Part shown: positions 5,726 to 12,101 of the stretch, in pieces
Position numbering within the stretch: position 1 is the first letter of the stretch
Layout: each line of letters opens with the position of its first letter
Source: Acidovorax sp.
GTDB lineage: Bacteria; Pseudomonadota; Gammaproteobacteria; Burkholderiales; Burkholderiaceae_C
NCBI GenBank assembly: GCA_011620245.1
Contig: WOZN01000352.1
Span: 1-12,186 of the forward strand
Length of the DNA: 12,186 nt
Direction: 5' to 3'
Made by a program: the position numbers and the translations under genes
Notes under the pieces: generated by a model
Told to the model about the DNA's origin: nothing
The model's input: the letters and a program-made list of their open reading frames with translations, nothing else
Database searches by the model: none

Positions 5726-7657
5726 ATGTCCCACACGACGACCCCCACCCGCCGTAAGGCTCTGCAATTTCTGGCAGGCATTCCCCTTCTGCCGCTCGGT
5801 GCCAGCGCCTCTGCTTCGTTTCTGGCTGCCTGCGGCGGCAGCGATGACGACGCCAGCTATGTCTCTGCCAGCTTCACGGCGATGGCCGCGCCCACGCTGG
5901 CAAACGCCGCTGCCATGGCCACCACGAGCGTGGGTTCCAGCCTGAACATCAAGCTGAGCGACGACTCGGTGAGGTCGTACCAGCTGGCCTACCAGCCGTT
6001 CTTCATCACGGGCGACATGGTCCCCGACGGCAAGGGCGGCACGATTCTCTCGGGCGGTTACTACGACATCAACAACAAGCCCCTCATCGACGCCACAGTG
6101 CCAGGCAGCGAGCGCCAGTATTTCTCTGATGCCCCCGACGGCACCTCGCTGCTGACGGTGGCCAACCCCACGGTCACCGGCCTCAAGGGCAAGGCGGTTT
6201 TTGCCGTGGTGCAGTTTGAATACACCACCTTGGCCCAGGATGGCAAGACCGGCATGTACGGCAAGCTGCCCTCGCCCATCGCCGTGCTGACGCTCGACCA
6301 GGACCAGACCACCGGCAAGCTCAGCCTGGTCAAGTACCACAACGTGGACACCTCCAAGGTGCACGGCCTGTGGATCACCTGCGGCGCCAGCCTGTCGCCC
6401 TGGGGCACCCACCTGTCGAGCGAAGAGTACGAGCCAGACGCCTTTGCTGCCCGAAGCGCCAACTACATGGACGACTTCAGCAAGAACCTGTATGGCGACG
6501 CCGCCAAGGCCAACCCCTACCACTATGGCCACATGCCCGAAGTCACCGTCAACCCCGACGGCACGGGCAGCATCAAGAAGCATTTCTGCATGGGCCGCAT
6601 CTCGCACGAGCTGGTGCAGGTCATGCCCGACAGCCGCACGACCCTGATGGGTGACGACGCCACCAACAGCGCCTACTTCGTGTTCGTGGCCGACAAGGAA
6701 AAAGATCTGTCGTCCGGCACGCTGTATGCCGCCAAGGTGGGCGCAGGCTTCTCCATCGACCCCGCCGCCACCAGCGGCGCAGCGCTGACCTGGATCAAGC
6801 TGGGTTCGGCCACCAGCGCCGAAATCGAGCAACTCGCCAACACAGTCCAGCCCACAGACATCATGAGCGTGGTGAAGGCGGACCCGAACGATGCCAGCTA
6901 CACCAAAATCGTCGCCAACGGCAAGACCGAGTGGATCAAGATCAATCCCGGCATGGAAAAGGCCGCTGCCTTCCTGGAAACCCACCGCTACGCCGCCTTC
7001 AAGGGCGCGAGCTGCGGCTTTACCAAGATGGAAGGCACCACCGTCAACATCAAGGACAAGATTGCCTACTCGGCGCTGCAAAACTGCCAGGACTCCATGG
7101 TGGCCGGCAACGCCGCCAACGTTCCCGGCAACGGCATCTCCATCCCCAAGCAGCTCAAGGCTGGCGTGGTGATGGCGCTGAACCTCAAGGGTGGGCAAAA
7201 AGACACGGCGGGCGCTGCCATCAACAGCGAATGGATGCCTGTGGACACCAAGGCGCTGCTGGCAGGTGAAGACATCACGGCAGACGCACTGGGCAACACG
7301 GCCAACCCGAACAAGATCGCCAACCCGGACAACCTGAAGTTCTCGGAAAAGATGCGCACCCTGTTCATCGGCGAGGACAGCAGCCAGCATGTCAACAACT
7401 TCCTGTGGGCCTACAACATCGACACCAAGCAGCTGTCGCGCATCATGTCGATCCCCGCAGGCGGCGAATCCACGGGCCTGCATGCCGTGGACGAGATCAA
7501 CGGCTGGACCTACATCATGAGCAACTTCCAGCACCCGGGCGACCGCTCCGGTTTGCCCGATGCAGTGGTCACGGCGCTCAAGGCCAACTACAAGGACAAG
7601 TTCGGCGCCGCCGTGGGCTACCTCACAAGCACGCCAACGCAAATGTATCTGGGCTGA
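5726..7657 (+). CDS. PhoX/DUF839-family alkaline phosphatase, Tat lipoprotein
   Basis: Predicted extracytoplasmic phosphatase releasing phosphate from organic phosphoesters, 643 residues. The N-terminus has a twin-arginine motif (TRRKALQFLAG, R9 R10), a hydrophobic stretch, then a lipobox FLAAC with Cys36 followed by GGSDDD. It should therefore be folded in the cytoplasm, exported by Tat and lipid-anchored. PhoX-family landmarks are a Cys at 219 in ITCGAS, SPWGTHLSSEE at 224-234, RISHE at 291-295, GDDATNSAYFVFV at 309-321, GTLYAAK at 331-337, FIGEDSSQH at 547-555 and SNFQHPGD at 599-606. Known PhoX enzymes use such Cys and Glu/Asp residues for an iron-calcium cluster. The usual TCEE is SSEE here. 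The start at MSHTTT gives a proper signal peptide and has GGA 10 bases upstream; an in-frame ATG at 5672 would add 18 residues. The Pho box supports the function. I leave the symbol blank because the family includes untested DUF839 paralogues. Confidence 0.88.
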   Translation: MSHTTTPTRRKALQFLAGIPLLPLGASASASFLAACGGSDDDASYVSASFTAMAAPTLANAAAMATTSVGSSLNIKLSDDSVRSYQLAYQPFFITGDMVPDGKGGTILSGGYYDINNKPLIDATVPGSERQYFSDAPDGTSLLTVANPTVTGLKGKAVFAVVQFEYTTLAQDGKTGMYGKLPSPIAVLTLDQDQTTGKLSLVKYHNVDTSKVHGLWITCGASLSPWGTHLSSEEYEPDAFAARSANYMDDFSKNLYGDAAKANPYHYGHMPEVTVNPDGTGSIKKHFCMGRISHELVQVMPDSRTTLMGDDATNSAYFVFVADKEKDLSSGTLYAAKVGAGFSIDPAATSGAALTWIKLGSATSAEIEQLANTVQPTDIMSVVKADPNDASYTKIVANGKTEWIKINPGMEKAAAFLETHRYAAFKGASCGFTKMEGTTVNIKDKIAYSALQNCQDSMVAGNAANVPGNGISIPKQLKAGVVMALNLKGGQKDTAGAAINSEWMPVDTKALLAGEDITADALGNTANPNKIANPDNLKFSEKMRTLFIGEDSSQHVNNFLWAYNIDTKQLSRIMSIPAGGESTGLHAVDEINGWTYIMSNFQHPGDRSGLPDAVVTALKANYKDKFGAAVGYLTSTPTQMYLG

Positions 7658-7683
7658 TCCACGTTCGGGCATGCCTTTCATCC

Positions 7684-7713
7684 AAAAAGGCGGGGCTGAT
7701 GCCCCGCCTTTTT
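7684..7713. terminator. Strong intrinsic terminator, probably bidirectional
   Basis: A perfect 13-bp inverted repeat, AAAAAGGCGGGGC with a TGAT loop and GCCCCGCCTTTTT, begins 26 bases after the PhoX-family stop. The GC core of 8 bp is followed by five T on either strand. It can therefore end the phosphatase transcript from the left and read-through from uvrD from the right. Confidence 0.93.
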
Positions 7714-7753
7714 CATTGCGCCATGGTTTCTGCACTGAAATCGTGAACACGTT

Positions 7754-7817
7754 TTTAGAGCGAAATACGGCTCCAGACCAATCAGGACAAGCGCCATAAG
7801 CTATCAATTCAGAAGCA
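7754..7817 (+). repeat. Dispersed ~64-bp repeat, copy 1
   Basis: Aligns without gaps to positions 8308-8371 in the same orientation, with 39 of 64 identities by hand count. Shared blocks are TTT..AGC.AAAT near the left, AAGCG in the middle and CAG.AGCA at the right. It resembles a family of intergenic elements with AGCGCTT/AAGCGCT cores that I associate with Comamonadaceae genomes. This copy has lost the left half of the internal palindrome. Confidence 0.6.
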
Positions 7818-7852
7818 TCTGAAAAACCATCCCAGGTCAGCGGCTTGCTACG

Positions 7853-7967
7853 GCAGCCATGCAGGTGGACGCGGCCGGCCACGCTGGAGAAGATGACGGC
7901 GAACACGATGCCCGGTGCCACACCCAAAATGGTGCCCAGCACAATTTTTTTGCAGTCTCTTTTTCAT
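7853..7967 (-). pseudogene. Possible decayed membrane-protein fragment
   Basis: On the minus strand an ATG at 7967 reads MKKRLQ. The hydrophobic run VLGTILGVAPGIVFAVIFSS sits one frame away, across a run of seven A (7954-7960 on the plus strand). Removing one A would join them into a credible membrane or signal segment followed by VAGRVHLHG. Downstream the frame runs straight into the repeat, so no intact gene exists. I do not recognise the family. A chance open frame in noncoding DNA is an equal alternative. Confidence 0.22.
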
Positions 7968-7968
7968 G

Positions 7969-8043
7969 ACTTACGCAAAACCGGCCCAGGCAAGCCGCCT
8001 GCCACAAAGGCATGTACCGTTGTGCATCCCTATTTGCGTAGGT
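7969..8043. repeat. Inverted 12-mers flanking about 50 bp
   Basis: ACTTACGCAAAA at 7969-7980 and ATTTGCGTAGGT at 8032-8043 are reverse complements with 10 of 12 matches. They could be worn terminal repeats of a miniature element or a chance pair. No flanking target-site duplication was found by eye. Confidence 0.25.
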
Positions 8044-8091
8044 TCTGTTTTTTTCAGATACAGAAGACTTCGTTCCGAGCGGCTGGTGCGT

Positions 8092-10554
8092 TCATTCCAC
8101 CACCGTGAGCTTGGCCACGCTCAGCGCCAGCCACTTGGTGCCGTGGCGCGGAAAGTTGACCTGCGCGCGCGCATCGTCGCCCTGGCCTTCGATGGCCAGC
8201 ACCTTGCCTTCGCCGAACTTGGTGTGAAAAACGTTGATCCCTGCGCGCAGGCCGTGCGATGGCGCGGCCTTCTGCACCGGCACTGGCGGGCTGGCAAAGG
8301 TTTCTGATTTGAAGCCAAATTGGCCTCTAGCGCTTGATGGGTAAGCGCTGCCAGCTCCCATATCAGGAGCAAACGAACCGAAGCCTCGCCGCCTGGGCGT
8401 GATCCACTTGAGGGCTTGCTCGGGCAACTCGTCGAAGAAGCGGCTCTTGGCGTTGTAGCGCGTGTGGCCGTGCAGCATGCGCGTTTGCGAATGGCTCAGG
8501 TACAGGCGCTTGCGGGCGCGGGTGATGGCCACATACATCAGGCGGCGTTCTTCCTCCAGGCCATTGGGGTCGCTGGCGGAGTTTTCGTGGGGAAACAGGC
8601 CCTCTTCCAGGCCACCGATGAAGACGGCGTCGAACTCCAGGCCCTTGCTGGCATGCACGGTCATCAACTGCACGGCGTCCTGCCCGGCCTGGGCCTGGTT
8701 GTCGCCCGCCTCCAGCGCAGCGTGGGTCAGGAAGGCGGCCAGGGGCGAGAGGGTTTCGCCGGTATCGATGTCCACGATGCCGGGGATCGCTGGTGTCAAA
8801 GGCTCGTCCAGCACCGGCGCGTTGGGGTCCAGGCCCTGGCTCACCGGGCTTTGGGCGCTTTGCATGAGCGGCGTGCCATGCTCATCCAGCGGCAATGCCA
8901 CGGCGTCGCGGCCAAAGCCTTCCTGCGTGACAAAGCTCTCGGCGGCATTGACGAGTTCTTCCAGGTTCTCGATGCGGTCGGCGCCTTCCTTTTCGGTGCG
9001 GAAATGCTCCACCAGCCCGGTGGATTCGAGCATCTGCTCGATGATGCCGCGCAGGTTCATGCCCTGCGTCTGCTCGCGCAGCACATCGACCATCGCCACA
9101 AACGCGCGCAGATGGGTGCCCGCCTTGCCCGGCACGGTGCTCACGGCGTCGTGCAGCGAGCAGCCTGCGGCGCGGGCGGCATCCTGCAGCACCTCGATGC
9201 TGCGCGCACCAATGCCGCGCGGCGGGAAGTTGACCACGCGGCTGAAGCTGGTGTCGTCGTGCGGGTTCTCCAAAAGGCGCAGGTAGGCCAATGCGTGCTT
9301 GATTTCAGCGCGCTCGAAAAAGCGCAGGCCACCGTACACGCGGTAGGGCACGCTGGCGTTGAACAGGGCCGATTCGATCACCCGGCTTTGCGCATTGCTG
9401 CGGTAGAGCACGGCGATTTCCTTGCGCTCGAAGCCGTCGTTCTTCACCAACTGCTTGATCTCATCGACCATCCACTGCGCCTCGGTCAGGTCGGAGCTGG
9501 CCTCGTACACCCGCACGGGCTCGCCCGCGCCCTGCGTGGTGCGCAGGTTTTTGCCCAGGCGGCGGCTGTTGTGGCTGATGAGGGCGTTGGCCGCATCGAG
9601 GATGTTGCTGTAGCTGCGGTAGTTCTGCTCGAGCTTGATCTGGCGCTGCACGTCGAACTCGCGCACGAAGTCGGCCATGTTGCCCGCGCGCGCGCCGCGA
9701 AAGGCGTAGATGCTCTGGTCATCGTCGCCCACGGCAATCACGCTGCCGCGCGCCTCAAAGCGCCCATTTACCTCGTTGCCGGCCAGCAGTTTGAGCCAGG
9801 CATATTGCAGCTTGTTGGTGTCCTGGAACTCGTCCACCAGGATATGCTGAAACCGGCGCTGGTAATGCTCGCGGATGGGGTCGTTGTCGCGCAGCAGTTC
9901 GTAAGAGCGCAGCATCAGCTCGCCGAAATCGACCACGCCTTCGCGCTGGCATTGCTCTTCGTAGAGCTGGTAGATCTCGACCTTCTTGCGCGCATCGCTG
10001 TCGGGCGTGGGCACGTCGCCGGGGCGCAGGCCTTCTTCCTTGCAGTTGGCGATGAAGTAGGCCAGTTGCTTGGGCGCAAAGCGCTCATCGTCCACGTTGT
10101 GCTGCTTGCACAGGCGCTTGATGGCCGAGAGCTGGTCTTGCGTGTCCAGAATCTGGAATGACTGCGCCAGGCCCGCCGCCTTGTGGTGCGCGCGCAAGAG
10201 CCGGTTGCACAGGCCGTGGAAGGTGCCAATCCACATGCCGCGCACGTTCACGGGCAGCATGGCCGACAGGCGCGCCACCATCTCCCTGGCGGCCTTGTTG
10301 GTGAAGGTGACGGCCAGAATGCCGCCGGGCGTGGCATAGCCGTTCTGCAGCAGCCAGGCGATGCGCGTGGTGAGCACACGCGTCTTGCCCGAGCCCGCGC
10401 CCGCCAGGATGAGCGCATGGCCTGCGGGCAGCGTCACGGCGGCCAGTTGCTCTTCGTTCAGATTCGCAAGGAGGGGCGATGCGGCCGAGGGCGCACCGGA
10501 GGGTGGGGGCACCAGAGCTTCTGGCGCACCCGAAAACGGGTCTTGTGGGAACAT
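8092..10554 (-). CDS. uvrD: UvrD/PcrA-type DNA helicase II
   Basis: Superfamily 1A 3'-5' helicase acting in nucleotide excision and mismatch repair. All motifs are present: Walker A AGAGSGKT (51-58), Ia AVTFTNKAAREM (81-92), II VDEFQDTN (240-247), III AVGDDDQSIYAFRG (274-287), IV LEQNYRS (308-314), V LMTVHASKGLEFD (630-642) and VI EERRLMYVAITRARKR (668-683). The C-terminus (about 769-817, INVFHTKFGEGKV and FPRHGTKWLAL) is the UvrD/PcrA Tudor-like domain known to contact RNA polymerase. At 820 residues it is about 100 longer than E. coli UvrD. The extra length is an N-terminal Pro/Ala-rich tail, an insertion near 548-603 before LSPLAAFL, and about 22 residues (728-749) encoded by a dispersed repeat. 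The start MFPQDPFSG is chosen because TACAAT lies six bases upstream and no ribosome-binding site is needed for a leaderless start; longer frames would cross that promoter. Divergent from guaC. Confidence 0.95.
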   Translation of the reverse strand: MFPQDPFSGAPEALVPPPSGAPSAASPLLANLNEEQLAAVTLPAGHALILAGAGSGKTRVLTTRIAWLLQNGYATPGGILAVTFTNKAAREMVARLSAMLPVNVRGMWIGTFHGLCNRLLRAHHKAAGLAQSFQILDTQDQLSAIKRLCKQHNVDDERFAPKQLAYFIANCKEEGLRPGDVPTPDSDARKKVEIYQLYEEQCQREGVVDFGELMLRSYELLRDNDPIREHYQRRFQHILVDEFQDTNKLQYAWLKLLAGNEVNGRFEARGSVIAVGDDDQSIYAFRGARAGNMADFVREFDVQRQIKLEQNYRSYSNILDAANALISHNSRRLGKNLRTTQGAGEPVRVYEASSDLTEAQWMVDEIKQLVKNDGFERKEIAVLYRSNAQSRVIESALFNASVPYRVYGGLRFFERAEIKHALAYLRLLENPHDDTSFSRVVNFPPRGIGARSIEVLQDAARAAGCSLHDAVSTVPGKAGTHLRAFVAMVDVLREQTQGMNLRGIIEQMLESTGLVEHFRTEKEGADRIENLEELVNAAESFVTQEGFGRDAVALPLDEHGTPLMQSAQSPVSQGLDPNAPVLDEPLTPAIPGIVDIDTGETLSPLAAFLTHAALEAGDNQAQAGQDAVQLMTVHASKGLEFDAVFIGGLEEGLFPHENSASDPNGLEEERRLMYVAITRARKRLYLSHSQTRMLHGHTRYNAKSRFFDELPEQALKWITPRRRGFGSFAPDMGAGSAYPSSARGQFGFKSETFASPPVPVQKAAPSHGLRAGINVFHTKFGEGKVLAIEGQGDDARAQVNFPRHGTKWLALSVAKLTVVE
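8308..8371 (+). repeat. Dispersed ~64-bp repeat, copy 2, inside uvrD
   Basis: A repeat copy lying within the uvrD coding sequence (residues about 728-749, MGAGSAYPSSARGQFGFK region). It contains nested inverted repeats: GCCAAATTGGC (8314-8324), AGCGCTT (8329-8335) with AAGCGCT (8343-8349), and GCTCC (8354-8358) with GGAGC (8366-8370). It preserves the reading frame and falls in the linker between the helicase core and the C-terminal Tudor-like domain. It aligns gaplessly to 7754-7817. Confidence 0.7.
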
Positions 10555-10560
10555 GCGGCC

Positions 10561-10566
10561 ATTGTA
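10561..10566 (-). promoter_or_regulatory. -10 box, predicted leaderless promoter of uvrD
   Basis: On the minus strand TACAATGGCCGCATG places TACAAT exactly six bases before the uvrD ATG at 10554. The expected start site is the A of that ATG. The 15-base string differs from the DUF2782 promoter string at only two positions. No Shine-Dalgarno sequence is seen, and the -35 region is poor. Confidence 0.55.
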
Positions 10567-10756
10567 GAAAGCACCCCGCCCCCAAGGGCTCGGCAACATG
10601 AAAAACATGGCCGGCGCCTTCGCCCGTATGCAGGCATTTGCGCGTGCACCGTACACGCGGGCACAGGCCGCAAGACAATCCGCCCGCCCGGAGCGGCATC
10701 AGAAGATGTTCACAATCTCATGGCTGACTGGGGCATGGGCAAAACGCTCGCGCGAG

Positions 10757-10762
10757 TAGAAT
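10757..10762 (+). promoter_or_regulatory. Candidate -10 box of guaC
   Basis: TAGAAT (5 of 6 matches to TATAAT) follows a GC-rich stretch. The predicted start site is near 10769, giving a leader of about 157 bases before guaC. No TTGACA-like -35 is seen at normal spacing, so either an activator or a non-consensus -35 would be needed. Confidence 0.4.
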
Positions 10763-10768
10763 CAAGCA

Positions 10769-10801
10769 CCGGGCCCAAGTTTCTTGAAGTCCGGTTTTTT
10801 T
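10769..10801 (+). terminator. Terminator-like hairpin in the guaC leader
   Basis: CCGG (10769-10772) can pair with CCGG (10791-10794), and CAAG (10776-10779) with CTTG (10783-10786) around a TTT loop, with an internal bulge. Seven T follow at 10795-10801. The structure is weak in its middle but has the layout of an intrinsic terminator. It starts at about +1 of the candidate guaC transcript, so it is either an attenuator at the very 5' end or the end of another, upstream transcript. Confidence 0.4.
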
Positions 10802-10925
10802 GTGCCTGCGCTCAGCAGAGTTTGGTGCGGCCAAGACGGCCCCGCCCACACAACCGGTCTCCAGGCCAAGCGCCCACCGCAGCAGAAATCGTTTTGCCGC
10901 GTCCCTTGATGGAGCTTGGAATCCC

Positions 10926-11903
10926 ATGGAAATCTTCGACTACGACAACATACTTTTGCTGCCGCGCAAATGCCGCGTGGAAAGCCGCTCGGAATGCGAC
11001 GCCAGCGTGGAACTGGGCGGCCGCAGCTTTCGCATCCCGGTGGTGCCCGCCAACATGAAAACGGTGGTGGACGAGAAAATCTGCACCTGGCTGGCGCAGA
11101 ACGGCTATTTCTACGTGATGCACCGGTTTGACCTGGACAACCTGCAGTTCGTGCGCGACATGCACGCCAAGGGCTGCTATGCGTCGATTTCGCTGGGCGT
11201 GAAGCAGCCCGACTACGCCACGGTGGACCAGCTGGCGGCGCAGGGACTGTGCCCCGAGTACATCACCATCGACATTGCCCACGGCCATGCCGACACGGTG
11301 AAGGCCATGATCGGCTACCTCAAGCAGCACCTGCCCAAGGCGTTTGTGATTGCGGGCAACGTGGCCACGCCCGAGGCCGTCATCGACCTGGAAAACTGGG
11401 GTGCCGACGCCACCAAGGTGGGCGTGGGCCCCGGCAAGGTGTGCATCACCAAGCTCAAGACCGGCTTTGGCACCGGCGGCTGGCAACTGAGCGCGCTCAA
11501 GTGGTGCGCGCGCGTGGCCACCAGGCCCATCATTGCCGACGGCGGCATCCGCAGCCATGGCGACATCGCCAAGAGCATCCGCTTTGGCGCCAGCATGGTG
11601 ATGATCGGCTCGCTGTTCGCGGGGCACGAGGAGTCACCCGGCAAGACCGTCGAGGTGGACGGCGAGCTGTTCAAGGAATACTACGGCTCGGCCAGCGACT
11701 TCAACAAGGGCGAGTACAAACATGTGGAAGGCAAGCGCATCCTCGAACCCATCAAGGGCAAGCTGGCCGAAACGCTGGTGGAGATGGAGCAGGACGTGCA
11801 AAGCTCCATCAGCTATGCAGGCGGCACCAGGCTGATGGACGTGCGCAAGGTGAACTATGTGATCCTGGGTGGCGACAACGCGGGCGAACACCTGCTGATG
11901 TAG
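10926..11903 (+). CDS. guaC: GMP reductase
   Basis: NADPH-dependent enzyme converting GMP to IMP with release of ammonia, returning guanine nucleotides to the central purine pool. It is a cytoplasmic TIM barrel of the IMPDH/GMPR superfamily. The 325 residues match the GuaC form of Bacillus (about 326), and there are no CBS domains, which separates it from IMP dehydrogenase. Landmarks are [13 protein letters not shown] at 4-16, [11 protein letters not shown] at 40-50, and the catalytic loop [20 protein letters not shown] with the nucleophile at Cys173. Other family hallmarks are [21 protein letters not shown] and [14 protein letters not shown]. The start at MEIFDYDN matches the family; GGAG (10911-10914) lies 11 bases upstream and GGA (10918-10920) five bases upstream. 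Earlier in-frame codons from 10800 encode unrelated sequence. It is transcribed away from uvrD with a long leader. Glu/Thr partners of the active site were not individually checked. Confidence 0.95.
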   Translation: MEIFDYDNILLLPRKCRVESRSECDASVELGGRSFRIPVVPANMKTVVDEKICTWLAQNGYFYVMHRFDLDNLQFVRDMHAKGCYASISLGVKQPDYATVDQLAAQGLCPEYITIDIAHGHADTVKAMIGYLKQHLPKAFVIAGNVATPEAVIDLENWGADATKVGVGPGKVCITKLKTGFGTGGWQLSALKWCARVATRPIIADGGIRSHGDIAKSIRFGASMVMIGSLFAGHEESPGKTVEVDGELFKEYYGSASDFNKGEYKHVEGKRILEPIKGKLAETLVEMEQDVQSSISYAGGTRLMDVRKVNYVILGGDNAGEHLLM

Positions 11904-11914
11904 CCCATGCGCTC

Positions 11915-11947
11915 GGCTGCGGGCGCGTGGCCGGGCCCGCGTCAGCC
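11915..11947 (+). other. GC-rich hairpin downstream of guaC
   Basis: GGCTG-CGGGC (11915-11924) can pair with GCCCG (11935-11939) and CAGCC (11943-11947), with a 3-base bulge. It begins 11 bases after the guaC stop. No T-run follows, so intrinsic termination is doubtful. It might protect the 3' end of the message. Otherwise 11904-12089 shows nothing recognisable. Confidence 0.3.
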
Positions 11948-12089
11948 AGGCCGCGCACCATGGTGAGGCGAGGTCGTGGCGCTTTTCCTGGCGCGTGCCA
12001 CGCATCCCGGCATATCCGGCACATTGCAAGCCCGCTGACAGGGATCATCAGCGAAAAAGGCCATGATGACGGCAGAGAAAATAGCTGCC

Positions 12090-12094
12090 AAGGA
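12090..12094 (+). promoter_or_regulatory. Ribosome-binding site of the right-edge dehydrogenase
   Basis: AAGGA lies seven bases ahead of the AT at 12102-12103, which would be the first two bases of the start codon if a G were present before ACC. This spacing is ideal for a Shine-Dalgarno sequence and is the main reason for placing the start there. Confidence 0.5.
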
Positions 12095-12101
12095 CGCGCC
12101 C

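Larger units (their letters stand above)
7658..8091. other. 434-bp gene-poor region between two converging genes
   Basis: Contains, in order, a strong terminator (7684-7713), a dispersed-repeat copy (7754-7817), a possible decayed gene fragment on the minus strand (7853-7967) and an inverted pair of 12-mers (7969-7980 and 8032-8043). The uvrD stop lies at the right edge. The A/T-rich runs here contrast with the flanking genes. I see no intact gene and no dedicated uvrD terminator. Confidence 0.6.
10555..10925. other. 371-bp divergent regulatory region between uvrD and guaC
   Basis: Holds the uvrD -10 box at its left end, a candidate guaC -10 box at 10757-10762, a hairpin with T-run at 10769-10801 and about 124 bases of predicted guaC leader. 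A 53-codon plus-strand frame at 10598-10759 has no ribosome-binding site and Ala/Arg-rich shadow-like composition, so I do not call it. No purine-riboswitch core or tRNA was recognised. Confidence 0.55.

Noticed and set aside
5582..7942. A long minus-strand open frame opposite the phosphatase gene.
   Set aside because: Shadow of the PhoX-family gene. Only the first 30 codons, outside that gene, look unlike a shadow and are treated separately as a possible relic.
8416..10161. A long plus-strand open frame opposite uvrD.
   Set aside because: Shadow frame with His/Val/Ala-rich composition; uvrD on the other strand has every helicase motif.
10598..10759. A 53-codon plus-strand frame beginning MKNMAGAFARMQ in the uvrD-guaC gap.
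   Set aside because: No ribosome-binding site, Ala/Arg-rich composition typical of chance frames in GC-rich DNA, and it overlaps the candidate guaC promoter.
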